Under the pieces are notes generated by a model. It searched no databases, was not told the origin of the DNA, and worked only from the letters and a program-made list of their open reading frames with translations. From Gracilariopsis chorda (Eukaryota; Rhodophyta; Florideophyceae; Gracilariales; Gracilariaceae), in contig NBIV01000089.1 in assembly GCA_003194525.1 (NCBI GenBank), positions 124,001 to 188,000 on the forward strand: 64,000 nt of DNA. The letters are read 5' to 3'. Shown here one piece after another: positions 55,137-64,000 of this stretch. Within the stretch, counting starts at the first letter, position 1, and the number at the start of each line of letters is the position of its first letter. A program made the translations under genes and the position numbers.

Positions 55137-56048
55137 CTATTGATCGGGAGCCTCTCGCTCGTTCACGTCCCCGTCTGTATCTTCCCTTACATCCTTTGCA
55201 GTTCCAGCTCGATCTTGCTGTTCACTTTCGACCATAGACGAAGCCTGTGATAGAAGGACCATCAGCTTCGCCCCTTTCTCTTCTTCGTTCAGCGGCAGAG
55301 ACTTGATAATCTTAAACTGAATCGCCACTGAAGACGCTAACAGCTTTCCCTTTGTGCTGTTTTCGATAGCACGTCCAACACGGTCGATCGACTTCGCCAT
55401 CTTTTCGGCCCCTGCCTCAACAGCATTTTCAGCCTTCTCTCGTTTCACGCCTCTTGGTCGAGAACGTGACGGAGCGGCCATCGATATGTTGCTGCTTGAA
55501 CTTGGCACGCAGGGAGAAGCATCCCTGTCTTCATTGCTCGATGTTTGGAGCCGACTTGCACTGCTCACCTCAGATGAGCCCAACGAGCGAGGGCTGTACC
55601 TTAGCCGGGACTCTGGTGCTGAAGAAAAATCGATGGAAGTGGAGAACTTCGGATGAATCGAAAGTAGCATTACTGCCTCAATAAATTTGACCGGAGCCGC
55701 GAGCTTTTTGGTGCCACCCTTCTCCAAAGTTCCGTTCCTCTGTCGATAAAGTTCCATTACATGAGCTTTGGTGTCTTCTTCAGTTTCTCCTGACGGAATG
55801 TTCGCGCGGTAGAGCTTGTCAGCGGCGAGGAACTTCTGCGTAACCCTCTGGATTGTCGTCCAGCGGCACTTGAGACTGGCTGAAGAACGATGCGTTGTGC
55901 TGGGCTGTTTGTTGTAGTCAGCTGCGACTCTATTCCAGAACGTCTCGGAGTTCTGTTCCGTCGCCCGCTGTGACACTGAAACCCAGCATGTTGACAGGGC
56001 CAGATCTTCCACTGGCTTGAAGTTGCTGCCTTTGGTCTCGCGGGACAT
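55137..56048 (-). CDS. Myb/SANT-like DNA-binding protein of the Harbinger element
   Basis: A 303-codon uninterrupted frame convergent with the transposase, in the position of the second Harbinger gene, whose product in characterised elements binds the element ends and helps import the transposase into the nucleus. The N-terminal ~110 residues show the trihelix/SANT pattern: KPVEDLALSTCWVSVS, NSETFWNRVAADYN and SLKCRWTTIQRVTQKF. The middle is Ser/Pro-rich with a basic RPRGVKREKAE block, and the C-terminal part is a charged helix ending in an acidic tail. No stop codons interrupt it, unlike its transposase partner. Part of the same gene recurs, damaged, at 56770-56910. Confidence 0.82.
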   Translation of the reverse strand: MSRETKGSNFKPVEDLALSTCWVSVSQRATEQNSETFWNRVAADYNKQPSTTHRSSASLKCRWTTIQRVTQKFLAADKLYRANIPSGETEEDTKAHVMELYRQRNGTLEKGGTKKLAAPVKFIEAVMLLSIHPKFSTSIDFSSAPESRLRYSPRSLGSSEVSSASRLQTSSNEDRDASPCVPSSSSNISMAAPSRSRPRGVKREKAENAVEAGAEKMAKSIDRVGRAIENSTKGKLLASSVAIQFKIIKSLPLNEEEKGAKLMVLLSQASSMVESEQQDRAGTAKDVREDTDGDVNEREAPDQ

Positions 56049-56439
56049 GAAAAGGAAAAGAATGAATGGTATGAGAAAGAAGAGGAGGGGAAGAGACAGA
56101 AGGAAGTTGTGGATTGAGGAAGGAGGGAGGAGGAAGGAGGGAGGAGGGAGGAAGGAGGGAAGAGACAGGAGGATGTGGTGGATGGAGGAAGGAAGGAGGG
56201 AGGGAGTAGGAAGGGGGAGTGGGATTGAGTGTGTATTTCGTTATATTTGGCGCGAACTTTTGGTTCATTTGCCAAGTGGCGTAACGCTACTCGCATCTTT
56301 ATATGAGTAAATGAGTAAATCTGTCGCCATCAGGTCCGCTGTTTGGAGATAGATTTACTCAAAATGCTAAATTGTTTGGAGATACCCACTCCAGTAGAGT
56401 TGATCGTGAGTAAATCTATCTCCAAAATTCAAAAATTTA

Positions 56440-56467
56440 CTCATTTACTCAACCACTAGGGGTGCTC
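56440..56467 (-). repeat. right terminal inverted repeat of the Harbinger element
   Basis: Read inward it is GAGCACCCCTAGTGG followed by TTGAGTAAATGAG, against GAGCACCCCTACTGG followed by TTTGGTTAAATC at 46608. TTA follows. Confidence 0.9.
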
Positions 56468-56581
56468 TTAATAGTTTGATTTGAGCCTCCGGTGATCTAC
56501 CCTTCTCAAAGGCTAAATTGGGACACCCAACGGTACAGTGCGCGAAACTCCTTCAAGCACACCCACCCGACTGCCCATTAA

Positions 56582-56910
56582 GAGCACCCTTACTGGTTTG
56601 GTTAAATCTAGTGGCTAAATATGATACATATCCCATTTGGAGATAACTGTTTCATACGCACCACTACTGGTTAGACAGTAAACAAAATGTTCAAAAAACG
56701 TGGTGTGCCGTGATTGGATCTCTGAAATGTAACGGGCATCGAGTACGAGGTCCAATACAAGGGGTATAGGGATACTGCCTCAATAAACTTGACCGCAGCC
56801 GCGAGCTTTTTGGTGCCATCCTTCTCCACAATTCCGTTCCTCTGTCGATACAGTTCCATTACATGAGACTTGGTGTCTTCTTCAGTTTCTCCGTACGGAA
56901 TGGTCGCGCG
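56582..56910. mobile_element. Harbinger deletion derivative, truncated by element D
   Basis: Bases 56582-56769 repeat the first ~188 bp of the element at 46608 (terminal repeat and subterminal region), and the next ~140 bp jump to a piece of the Myb-like gene (compare 55665-55805). TTA precedes it at 56578-56580. The remainder is cut off by the LTR of element D at 56911. It lies only 114 bp from the end of the full element. Confidence 0.88.
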
Positions 56911-57458
56911 TGTAACAACTTGTGTTGTTCGCTAACGCGTAGGCGCGGATAGGTACTGTAGTTTTCAGTAGGGAATTAAAGAAAGAGAATGGTTGGGAAG
57001 GAGCGAAAGCAAAAAGAGGCAATGTTGCTCAGCACGAATGTCATCCGCGTGCGCGATGCCTTTACTCATACCAGCTTGGTCTGTGTCTAAGTACTACGCA
57101 GACATGAACTCGCGGCCCGCGAAGTTGATCGGTCCTACAGTTGCGGTCCAAGTCCTATCCAGAGGACTGCATAAGGATAGAACCAGTTCGTCTGTTCGGA
57201 CGTTGTCCGAACCAGAGAAATTATCTGATTAAGGGCGCACTGCCGTGTGGTGAACAGAAATATTATTCTGTTTAGTGAACGGTAGTGATCTACCGAGCAC
57301 ATCAAAACGAGCTCACCTAGCCTAAGCAGGAGCTCACCTGCCCAGCTCACCTGCCATCCATACACGTAACGCTCATGAAAAGCCACGTTATCGAGGTATC
57401 CCCGCTATTGCGGGTCTTATCCCACGTTGTGGGCGAGCTCATTCAACGAGGTGTTACA
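56911..57458 (-). repeat. 3' LTR of element D
   Basis: 548 bp bounded by TGTAACA and its mirror TGTTACA. The adjacent minus-strand ATGGGGCAC is a weak polypurine tract. No second copy lies in the window, so the boundaries rest on the terminal inverted repeat and on the interruption of the Harbinger derivative. Confidence 0.7.
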
Positions 57459-57561
57459 GTGCCCCATGACTGAAAATTGCAGAAAGCAAGCGAATTCATG
57501 ATGATGAACACTGAGAAAGCGCTTTTTCCTTAAGCTTCCGCGACCCGGGTGTAGTAAGAAA

Positions 57562-58806
57562 TTAAGTCAGGAGTTCCGGAAGGTCTTCCTGAACTTGGCA
57601 TAGAGGTTCCCAAATCATGTCGATCTCATTGGGTAAGCCTTCCCACTCTACTTCAATTTCGATGCGTTCCCCTTGCAAGCGTATGCGACGGAGTTCTTTC
57701 GCATCTTGAAAAGTAGCCTCTCAGTGCTCGGCCGCCCGTTGTAATTTAGGATTCAAAGCTTTCCCGTCCATATCTGCGCGGTACAACTGAAGCCTCCTTG
57801 CATGAATCATGGCGCGTTTGGAGTGCAATAGGTCCTTAACTTCGTATAAAAGATCCGACTTGACGGAGACAATTCGGCGTAGTCCTGTCCAGATGAATTG
57901 CAACTTGTGACCCTTCGAAACGGCGCGGCGTACCAGAACGAAGTCTCCCTCGTGTAAATTTACTGGCTTTACATTGTTTTTACGATTATGCCCCTCGACG
58001 TTCCGCTTCCGAGAGGATTCGGCGCGCTGTTTGACATCACGATGCATATCTTCCAATGCAGCTTGCGTTACGTCGATTTTGACTAATTGTCTGGCGCGCA
58101 CTTCGTCCAAGCCCCACAGATTCTTGTATCTCTCATACGGTAGTGCAGAAAGCAGCGTTCGAGTAGGTTCGTGTCCAGTGTAGACTTCAAGCAGTGTGCC
58201 GTGAACTCCAGGCTGACTTCTGTCCCTCAATCCCAATCGTTTGAGCAGCGCTTGGTTCAGAACGCTTTGCGCACACTCTGTTACAGATGGCCAATCTTAC
58301 GGCGCAAGCTTCCATTCGCTGCAAAGCGCTCTGCAAGCTCGAAGTACCTCTCGGCAGACACGTTCCACAGTTCCATTTGCCCACGGCGAGTAGGCAGTTG
58401 TAAAATGGTGATGAACGCGAAATTCAGAAGACAATTCTGACAATAGTTGGTTCTTGAAAGGCGAACCTTGGTCGCTCACTAGCCACTTCATTCCACCGAA
58501 AGAATCAATCCATGTCGTGAGAGCATTTGCTGCTTCCTCGCTAGTGGCATCCTCAGTAAGCCACAGCCACACATAGGAAGAGTGATCGTCTCGAATAATG
58601 AGAAGGTAAGACTTGCCTTCCGTACCATTTCCCATAAACAGGTAGTCCATGTGAATGACATCTTTGGGCCGTTCTCCGTGCAGTGCGTGCGCGAGCGGTC
58701 GCGGAATGATGTTGCCAGAACGGGTGAGAAGGCAATGCAAGCAGCTTTTTACCAACTCCTCGACGTCCTTGTCGAGAGATTCCCAAAAGAAGTTTTCTTT
58801 CAGAAT
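57562..58806 (-). pseudogene. pol C-terminal part of element D: integrase and chromodomain
   Basis: A single minus-strand frame with two internal stops (58297-58299 and 57721-57723). The integrase zinc finger ends with SCLHCLLTRSG. The core follows with HMDYLFMG (first Asp), WLVSDQGSPFKN (second Asp) and SPWANGTVERVCREVLRA (Glu). The C-terminal module is NLHEGDFVLVRR...KLQFIWTGLRRI, and after the last stop there is a chromodomain-like IEVEWEGLP...WEPLCQVQEDLPELL ending at TAA 57562. Beyond 58806 the frame runs into LTR sequence of element C by chance. Confidence 0.85.
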
Positions 58807-59634
58807 TGTGGTGCAACGCCCGAAAGGGGAGAAAAACCGAAAGACGTTCGGGATCTTTCCTCCGTGGAGGTGAACCCAGTTGGGTAGAGCCCCTCTAGGG
58901 GTGGTGGCACGGCGGAGCCGGTTTGTAAGACCGAGGCCACCCTTCAAGACTAGCACAAGAGGGTTTAGGACAAGAATCGGTATCCGCGAGAGCGGGAATG
59001 CGTCCTCGCCAGAGGTAGGTTTCCACGTAAGTGGGGGTGTGTGAGCGGATGCGCACACGAGGGCCGCGGATAGCGGGAGGTGCTACCCTAGAAAGGGAAA
59101 AAGGAAGGGCCAAGAGGAGGAAGAGAGGACGAAGTGAGTCGCGAGAGCGACGGGGGCGAACGGCGATGCCGGTAACAATATCCCTATACAGGGCGAAACA
59201 CCAATGCAATTGGAATAATATGACTCCCAGTGATGGGTCCCTTTAGATGTGCAAGGGGGTTAGATGTCCCATGGTTCACGGCGTTTCCCTCCAAGGAGGG
59301 GTAGAGCACGCGCGCCAGCGGTAACAACTAGAGCCAATTCCCCAGGTTGGGGTCCCTTTGTGGGGAAGGTTTATTGGTGCGACGGCAGTGCGCCGTCGCA
59401 CTAAGTACTAGCTTCCCAGAAATGGGTGTGAAAATAATAAATAACATTGACTAAAATACTCCACATTTCGTGGCAACATCCACTACTGTGGCCAACCGCC
59501 AATTGACCGAAAACCGTGTCCCACGTGTCCATATCCACCATTGTGTGGCGTAGTTCATATACACACTACACGACCAATAACATCTGGAAAGCATTCAAGT
59601 ACCAAGAATCCCTCCCTGAGGGCGTTGTACTTCA
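58807..59634 (-). repeat. 3' LTR of element C
   Basis: 828 bp, from TGTGGTGCAACGCCC to the mirror of TGAAGTACAACGCCC, closely matching the element A LTRs. Minus-strand AGGGGGGATA next to it (59635-59644) is the polypurine tract. Confidence 0.9.
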
Positions 59635-59690
59635 TATCCCCCCCCTAAGACGGGAAAACGACCGCGGACGAGGAGGATTCCCAGACGAAA

Positions 59691-61535
59691 ATGGGTGATA
59701 AAAGCGCGTGCGCCGTCTCCGATTCTCCGGTAAATCCCTCTGCACCAGAGTCACCACCCCCTGCTACTACAGCTGTTATTTCCTCTCCTCGCCTCCGCTG
59801 TTCCTCGTCACCGAGCGCACTCCGAAAAACAACAACCACCCTCGAAGAGGGAGAAATGAACAACGACAACAACATCAACAACAACAGCCAACCTCCGAGG
59901 TCTCTCGGGCAATACACCACCGGTTTCCGGTCAGTTCCTTTGCCTCAGGGCGATCAACATCCGGTACAACCGGGGAATGTGGCTGCTGCAGCCGACCATC
60001 CCTTCGCACTACCACCTTCGGTGGGATCCCCCGGAACCGCTCCAGCGTCCAACTGGCCAACCTACAACACCCTGTTGGGGCTCAACCCGATGAAGCGGAA
60101 ACACGCGTCGCGCTTGCGCCTTGCCCCGTGGTTTCACCCGGTCGCTGTCCTCAATGAGGGATTGGTCACCGCTTATGCGATTGGCTCAGACACCCTTCCG
60201 GGGGATCTGCCCAGAGCAGTCACCACATCGTGGGATTGGCGTCACCGGATTGTGATTCCGCGTCACCACCTCCGAAAGAATTCCGGCGAGATCGTCGCTG
60301 CGGCGCAGACCGCGTTGACGCGCATGGCATACCAACGGCAGAGCCGGGCTCCATTCGATGTACCGGTCCCGCCGGAGTTTGGCTTCGACGTTAGCCACTT
60401 CCGCACTCGCGGAGAGATTGGGTACGGCGAGAACCTGTTCCGCCTCGACACCCTCGCTTGGAGGACTTTTCCTGCAGCGCGGCAAGAAGCCCTTTGTTGG
60501 GAGCGACCGATTATTCGGGCGGAGTTCAGGTATCTTCCCCGGGAATACCGGTACAACTTTCTCCAAACCTTCATCCGCTATGAGCGGCGTTGGCGATCCT
60601 GATTGGGGTATTTCATCCCGTATCAGAAGGTGGAGATAGAGCGGATTGCGCCGCCTCACCGACTAGGTCGGTATGTAGCACTCCCCGAGTGGTGGCGCTT
60701 CCATGAAGCCTGCCGGGGGTGCTACATAGAACTCCCGCCGGTACTTACGTACCTCGGTTCGCTGCTCATGCAGGATCCCCGGTCGGGGTTGTGGTCCGTA
60801 GTGGTTACGGAGTGGGCGGCCCGCACTGCGGCTTATATCCTCAACTAGGCGTACGACCAGTATCGTCTCTTGTTCCTTCCACCGCGTGTGCGGGCAGCGA
60901 TCCGCAATTTGGATCTTCGCATCCCCCTTGGGGGCCAGGCCAACAATGAAGAGGTCCTCCAATTACTTGGGTACATCGACAGCGTTAGCTGGAGTGAGGT
61001 CCCACTGGAGCAAAGCAGTCGTCTGGATGGCGGCAGCGGTAACACCGGTGGTCCGGGACTGGGTAGAAACACCGCCCTTGCGGGGGATTTTATCTACTTC
61101 GACCCCTGGGAGTTCCGGAAAATTTCCTCCGAGGAGGCGCGCGAGCTTCGCGATGCGCCCCGGCATGTGCCAGAAGACCACCAGGTGGGGTACGTCGATT
61201 CTGACGACTACTACCGCGCATACGGCGGGGATGACGCAATGGTCGATAACGAACCGGAAGAACCCGGGGAGATGGACGTAGAGGAAACCGGCGCTAGCGC
61301 AGAAGCTTTCCCAGAGCGCGTATCTCCGGCCGAGCCGGCTGCTGACCCTTCGGCGGCAAGTGCCGGAGATTCTATCCCCAGCGGGGTGATGGCGAATGAA
61401 AACGAGATCATCGCGCGTTTTCTCCGGGGTGCCGGTTTGAGCGCTGCCGAGGTATCGGGGGATGTCACCACAATGGCGGACGCTTTGGCCTATCGCCTCG
61501 CTGGTGGTTACGCCCCGGACGATGGGGGTGAGTGA
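59691..61535 (+). pseudogene. antisense gene (aORF) of element C, full length with two stops
   Basis: A 615-codon frame opposite to pol, starting 56 bp from the LTR and ending 190 bp from the pol stop, so the two genes converge without overlap. It is interrupted only by TGA 60600-60602 and TAG 60846-60848, both in frame. N-terminus (about 1-140): Ser/Pro/Asn-rich. Core (about 140-330): APWFHP, GSDTLPGDLP, SWDWRHRIVIP, AYQR, PVPPEFGFD, RTRGEIGYGE and FRYLPREYRYNFLQTFIRYE. Next is an aromatic-rich section (VALPEWWRFHEACRGCY, ending about 430), then VRAAIRNLDLRIPLGGQ, an acidic Pro/Ala-rich region (about 500-570), and a last conserved block MADALAYRLAGGYAP also kept in element A. No known domain recognised; function unknown. 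Confidence 0.82.
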
Positions 61536-61725
61536 CACCTCTAGTCCAGTTCCCTGGTTCTTCTTTCCTGGCATAGTCAGCTAGTGCAGTATATTGTTGT
61601 GGGGAGCTAGCTGCTCCCTTGAATAAACTTTCCCGTTTAGAACGGTAATTCTCGTTTGAGTTCCCCGTCTTCGACGGACCTTGCCTTGTTATCCTTTCCT
61701 ATCGCCCTCCACTCGCGCAGCAACG

Positions 61726-64000
61726 TTACCCGACTTGGGCATCAACCAACTTAGCTGGGGCTGCAGTTCCCGTTTGACGGTGGTATTGCACGACCTGCGA
61801 CCGTGGGAGGTGTTCGATTGGCTCCCACGTATCCCCACTGGGGTCCTACCCGTACCAGCGGACGCGGTATTGTAGAATACTATCCTGGTCCCAGGTGTGT
61901 CCGACAAGTCGGTCTACTACGAACTCTCGTTCGTAGACCTGCAGGCCGTGCCGGGTGGTGGTTGTACTTCCCTGCGGGGGCTGCCCGCTGTGCGGTATAA
62001 TGTCCCTTAGCAGGGTGTTCGGCGATAACTCCGGCGTTGCCGTGCGCTGTGGTAGCGGCCACTGCTCGTGCGGGAGGATACCCCTCCAGAGGGTGTTTGG
62101 CGTCATGGTTTTCACCGCCAATTCATTCCCCATTGGGGCAGGGTCGTTTCCGCTTTCGCGTTATTGCGGGCGAACCGCCAGTTGGCGGGGGACTTGGGCT
62201 CCGCCTTCGCAGTGGAGCTCGCGAACCGCGAGTTTGCGGGAAGACGACCACTCCTGCGAAATCGGCGTTTCCACGATCCCCTGGGGGGTCCCGTGTGATA
62301 CGGTGTTTGGATGGCGAACCGCCTCCCTGCCAGGCGCACGAGTGCTCTGCACCATAGGTTCCGGCGATGCCATGGTGTCCCCGGCTACTGACGGGTTGCC
62401 TGAGTCTAACTCCGGTACACCGGTATTTTGGTTAAAATTCCGCTTTTGGGGAGGCCAGGCAGGTGCCGATGACACCCTTTTCAGGGGCCTTGTCGCTAAG
62501 TGCGGTGCACCGTCTCCATGAGGAGAGGCAGCGTCCGGTACGACCGGTTTCGAGCGTGCAATGGCGTGTGTTTTTCCCGAGTTCCTCGGTTCCCGCGTTC
62601 GTGGCGATGCCTCCGGGGATGGATCGGGCGATTGCGTTTCCGCTGCTGCGGTATTGGAGGGGAGCTTTTCGTTTTCCCGTGACAAACGGTGTATTTGCCG
62701 CTTTTGTGGGGCCTGCGCGTCTGGTTCCTGTGGCACAGCACTGCCCGAGAACGGGGAATTAGTGTCGCGTGACATACTCCATGCTCCACGGTCAGTGTTC
62801 CGTATGTTACGTTTTGTTTCACATTGCGACGGCGATATCGTTCCTCGAAAACGAGTGTTCTCCTCCCCCTCCTTAGACAGAGCGGCGGGATAAGGGAGAA
62901 AATTCGCCGCCTGGCCGGTGTAAATTCGCGCCAGGGGGGCGGGCGTGGTAGAGGCGGGCGCTGAGAGGCCCGAATTACCCGGCTGAGCCGGTGACTCCGA
63001 CAGGGTCGGTAGGTCTGAGAGTCCCCGGCTGGGGTGTGGTAGTACTGTAGGCCTAGTACTCCCGGATGACTCCGGTGTTGCAGAGTCCGTAGAAACGGGG
63101 TTGCCTGGATCCAGGACTACCTCTGACTAGGGAGGAGGGGCAAGGACAAAACGATCACGGGAAATCCGTTCGTGCCTGTCGCCCATCTCTACCACGACAG
63201 TGTCGGTGTTCACAGAGATGACCTTGAATGGTCCATCCGCCACAGGCGAGAGTTTATGGCATTTCTCCCGTTCTGGGTTGTAGTACTCCTTCCTGATGAA
63301 GACGAAGTTACTCGCCCGAATCGGGGACGGTTTCCCTCGCAAGCGAGCATCAAAATCCCGCTTGTACGCGGCTTGCGCACGTGCCATTGACTCTCGCGCA
63401 GCGGGGACCAGCTTGGAAAGCCATTGCTTCCATTGTTGCCGGCAGATACCCACTGATGGGAAATTGTCCAAGGTAGCTTGGGGTTCCAGCGCCACAGGCG
63501 GGGGTGTTCTAGATAGAACCAACTCGAATGGCAAAACTCTGGTAGTCCGGTGTACCTGCATGTTGTACGCGTAGGGTAACGCATCAGCATACATGTCCCA
63601 GTTCTTTGGGTGGTCTGCGACGTAAGAACGTAACGCCGCGAGTAAGGTCCGGTTAAACTGTTCAACTTGCCCATTACATTGGGGGTGGTAGGTAGTCGTG
63701 AACAAGTTCTTGACATCCAGGATGCGACAAACATCCTGGCAGAACTTGCTCGCGAATTGTTTCCCGTTATCGGAGAGCACCTCCACAGGGGGACCGTAGA
63801 CGAAAATCCAGTGCGTCACCAGAGCCTGGGCCACCGTGAGAGCGGTTATCCTCCGAAGAGGGACAGTCCGTACCAGCTTAGAAAAGCGGTCGGTGATGAC
63901 AAGTAGAATTTTGTTTCCACGTTTCGTGGTGACTAATGGTCCGAGAATATCGATCGCGATAAACTCGAGCGGCGCCCTTGCGGGGAATAGTTTCATCTTC
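61726..64000 (-). pseudogene. pol of element C: integrase, linker, chromodomain (partial, broken)
   Basis: Continues beyond the window. Integrase core FIAIDILGP, LSDNGKQFASKF and NGQVEQFNRTLLAALRSY (catalytic Glu block) are intact from 64000 to about 63600, and the GPF module VADGPFKVISVNT is near 63220. All in one frame, stops occur at 63127, 62161 and 61846. The Pro/Ser/Arg-rich linker spans about 63130-61930, and the chromodomain YRVRWYG...DTWEPIEHLPRS lies near 61910-61780, with its stop at 61726-61728. Element A has different stop positions, so the damage arose independently after the copies diverged. Confidence 0.9.

Larger units (their letters stand above)
46608..56467 (+). mobile_element. 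PIF/Harbinger element, complete ends, host to element B
   Basis: Terminal inverted repeats begin GAGCACCCCTACTGGTT (left, 46608) and, read inward from the right end, GAGCACCCCTAGTGGTT. The flanking TTA at 46605-46607 and 56468-56470 is the 3-bp duplication typical of PIF/Harbinger. Without the nested retrotransposon the element is about 3.1 kb, with a plus-strand transposase and a convergent minus-strand Myb-like gene, the standard two-gene plan. Confidence 0.93.
56911..58806 (-). mobile_element. chromovirus element D, 3' part
   Basis: A minus-strand LTR retrotransposon of a different lineage from A-C. Its 3' LTR is 56911-57458 and its integrase-chromodomain region follows. At 58806 it is interrupted by the 3' LTR of element C, so the rest of the element lies beyond the window. 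Confidence 0.82.
58807..64000 (-). mobile_element. Ty3/gypsy chromovirus, element C (3' part, same family as A)
   Basis: Minus-strand element with 3' LTR 58807-59634, a polypurine tract, a complete-length antisense gene and pol from the chromodomain back into the integrase core. It continues past the window end. Nucleotide similarity to element A is high in pol, linker, antisense gene and LTR. It is inserted in the integrase gene of element D. The target duplication cannot be checked; AGAAT (58802-58806) would be the left copy. Confidence 0.93.

Noticed and set aside
58807-59058. N-terminal extension of the element D integrase frame into the LTR
   Set aside because: The frame crosses a mobile-element junction; the first ~85 codons are LTR sequence read by chance.

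Overview
This is a nuclear DNA window from a photosynthetic eukaryote, most likely a florideophyte red alga of the Chondrus type (inference). The plastid fibrillin gene with a leader peptide, the secreted vanadium-haloperoxidase-like protein, the near-absence of introns and the heavy load of Ty3/gypsy, PIF/Harbinger, hAT and Tc1 elements all fit. No bacterial operons, rRNA, tRNA or CRISPR arrays were seen.

Layout. 474-10651 is a full-structure Ty3/gypsy chromovirus (element A, + strand) with LTRs and a TTAAT target-site duplication (TSD). 10.9-16.4 kb is a graveyard of DNA and LTR elements: a gypsy gag-protease remnant split by a diverged solo LTR, a pogo-like transposase remnant, and a complete but dead Tc1/mariner element with TA flanks. 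19.7-21.2 kb holds a haloperoxidase-like gene (-). 21.6-26.3 kb is a Harbinger transposase remnant interrupted by a hAT element, itself interrupted by a solo LTR. 27.1-28.2 kb is a second-ORF (Myb/SANT-like) Harbinger remnant. 29.4-31.2 kb is an AIF-like flavoprotein gene (+). 31.2-36 kb has repeats and hairpins but no convincing gene. 36.5-46.4 kb is the host-gene island, all on the minus strand: plastid fibrillin, a three-exon conserved gene with an 18-nt microexon, a tandem-C2 (copine-like) protein and a RecQ helicase. 46608-56467 is a complete Harbinger element (TTA TSD) with convergent transposase and Myb-like genes; its transposase is split by a young, internally deleted chromovirus (element B, 47748-54526, TSD GAATC, near-identical 780-bp LTRs). 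56.58-56.91 kb is a deletion derivative of the same Harbinger family, cut by another chromovirus (element D, 56911-58806). Element D is in turn cut by a third member of the element A family (element C, 58807 to the window end, - strand).

The most interesting system: three chromovirus copies (A, B, C) carry, between the end of pol and the 3' LTR and on the opposite strand, an additional gene. In C it is about 615 codons with two in-frame stops. In A it is internally deleted. In B its N-terminal part survives with about half its residues matching C over a ~107-residue core. It belongs to no family I recognise. The same elements share a primer-binding site, a GGAAAAC motif at the gag stop with pol in the -1 frame, a long low-complexity linker and a terminal chromodomain, and unusually long inverted LTR ends.

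All identifications rest on motifs read by eye; no database search was possible.
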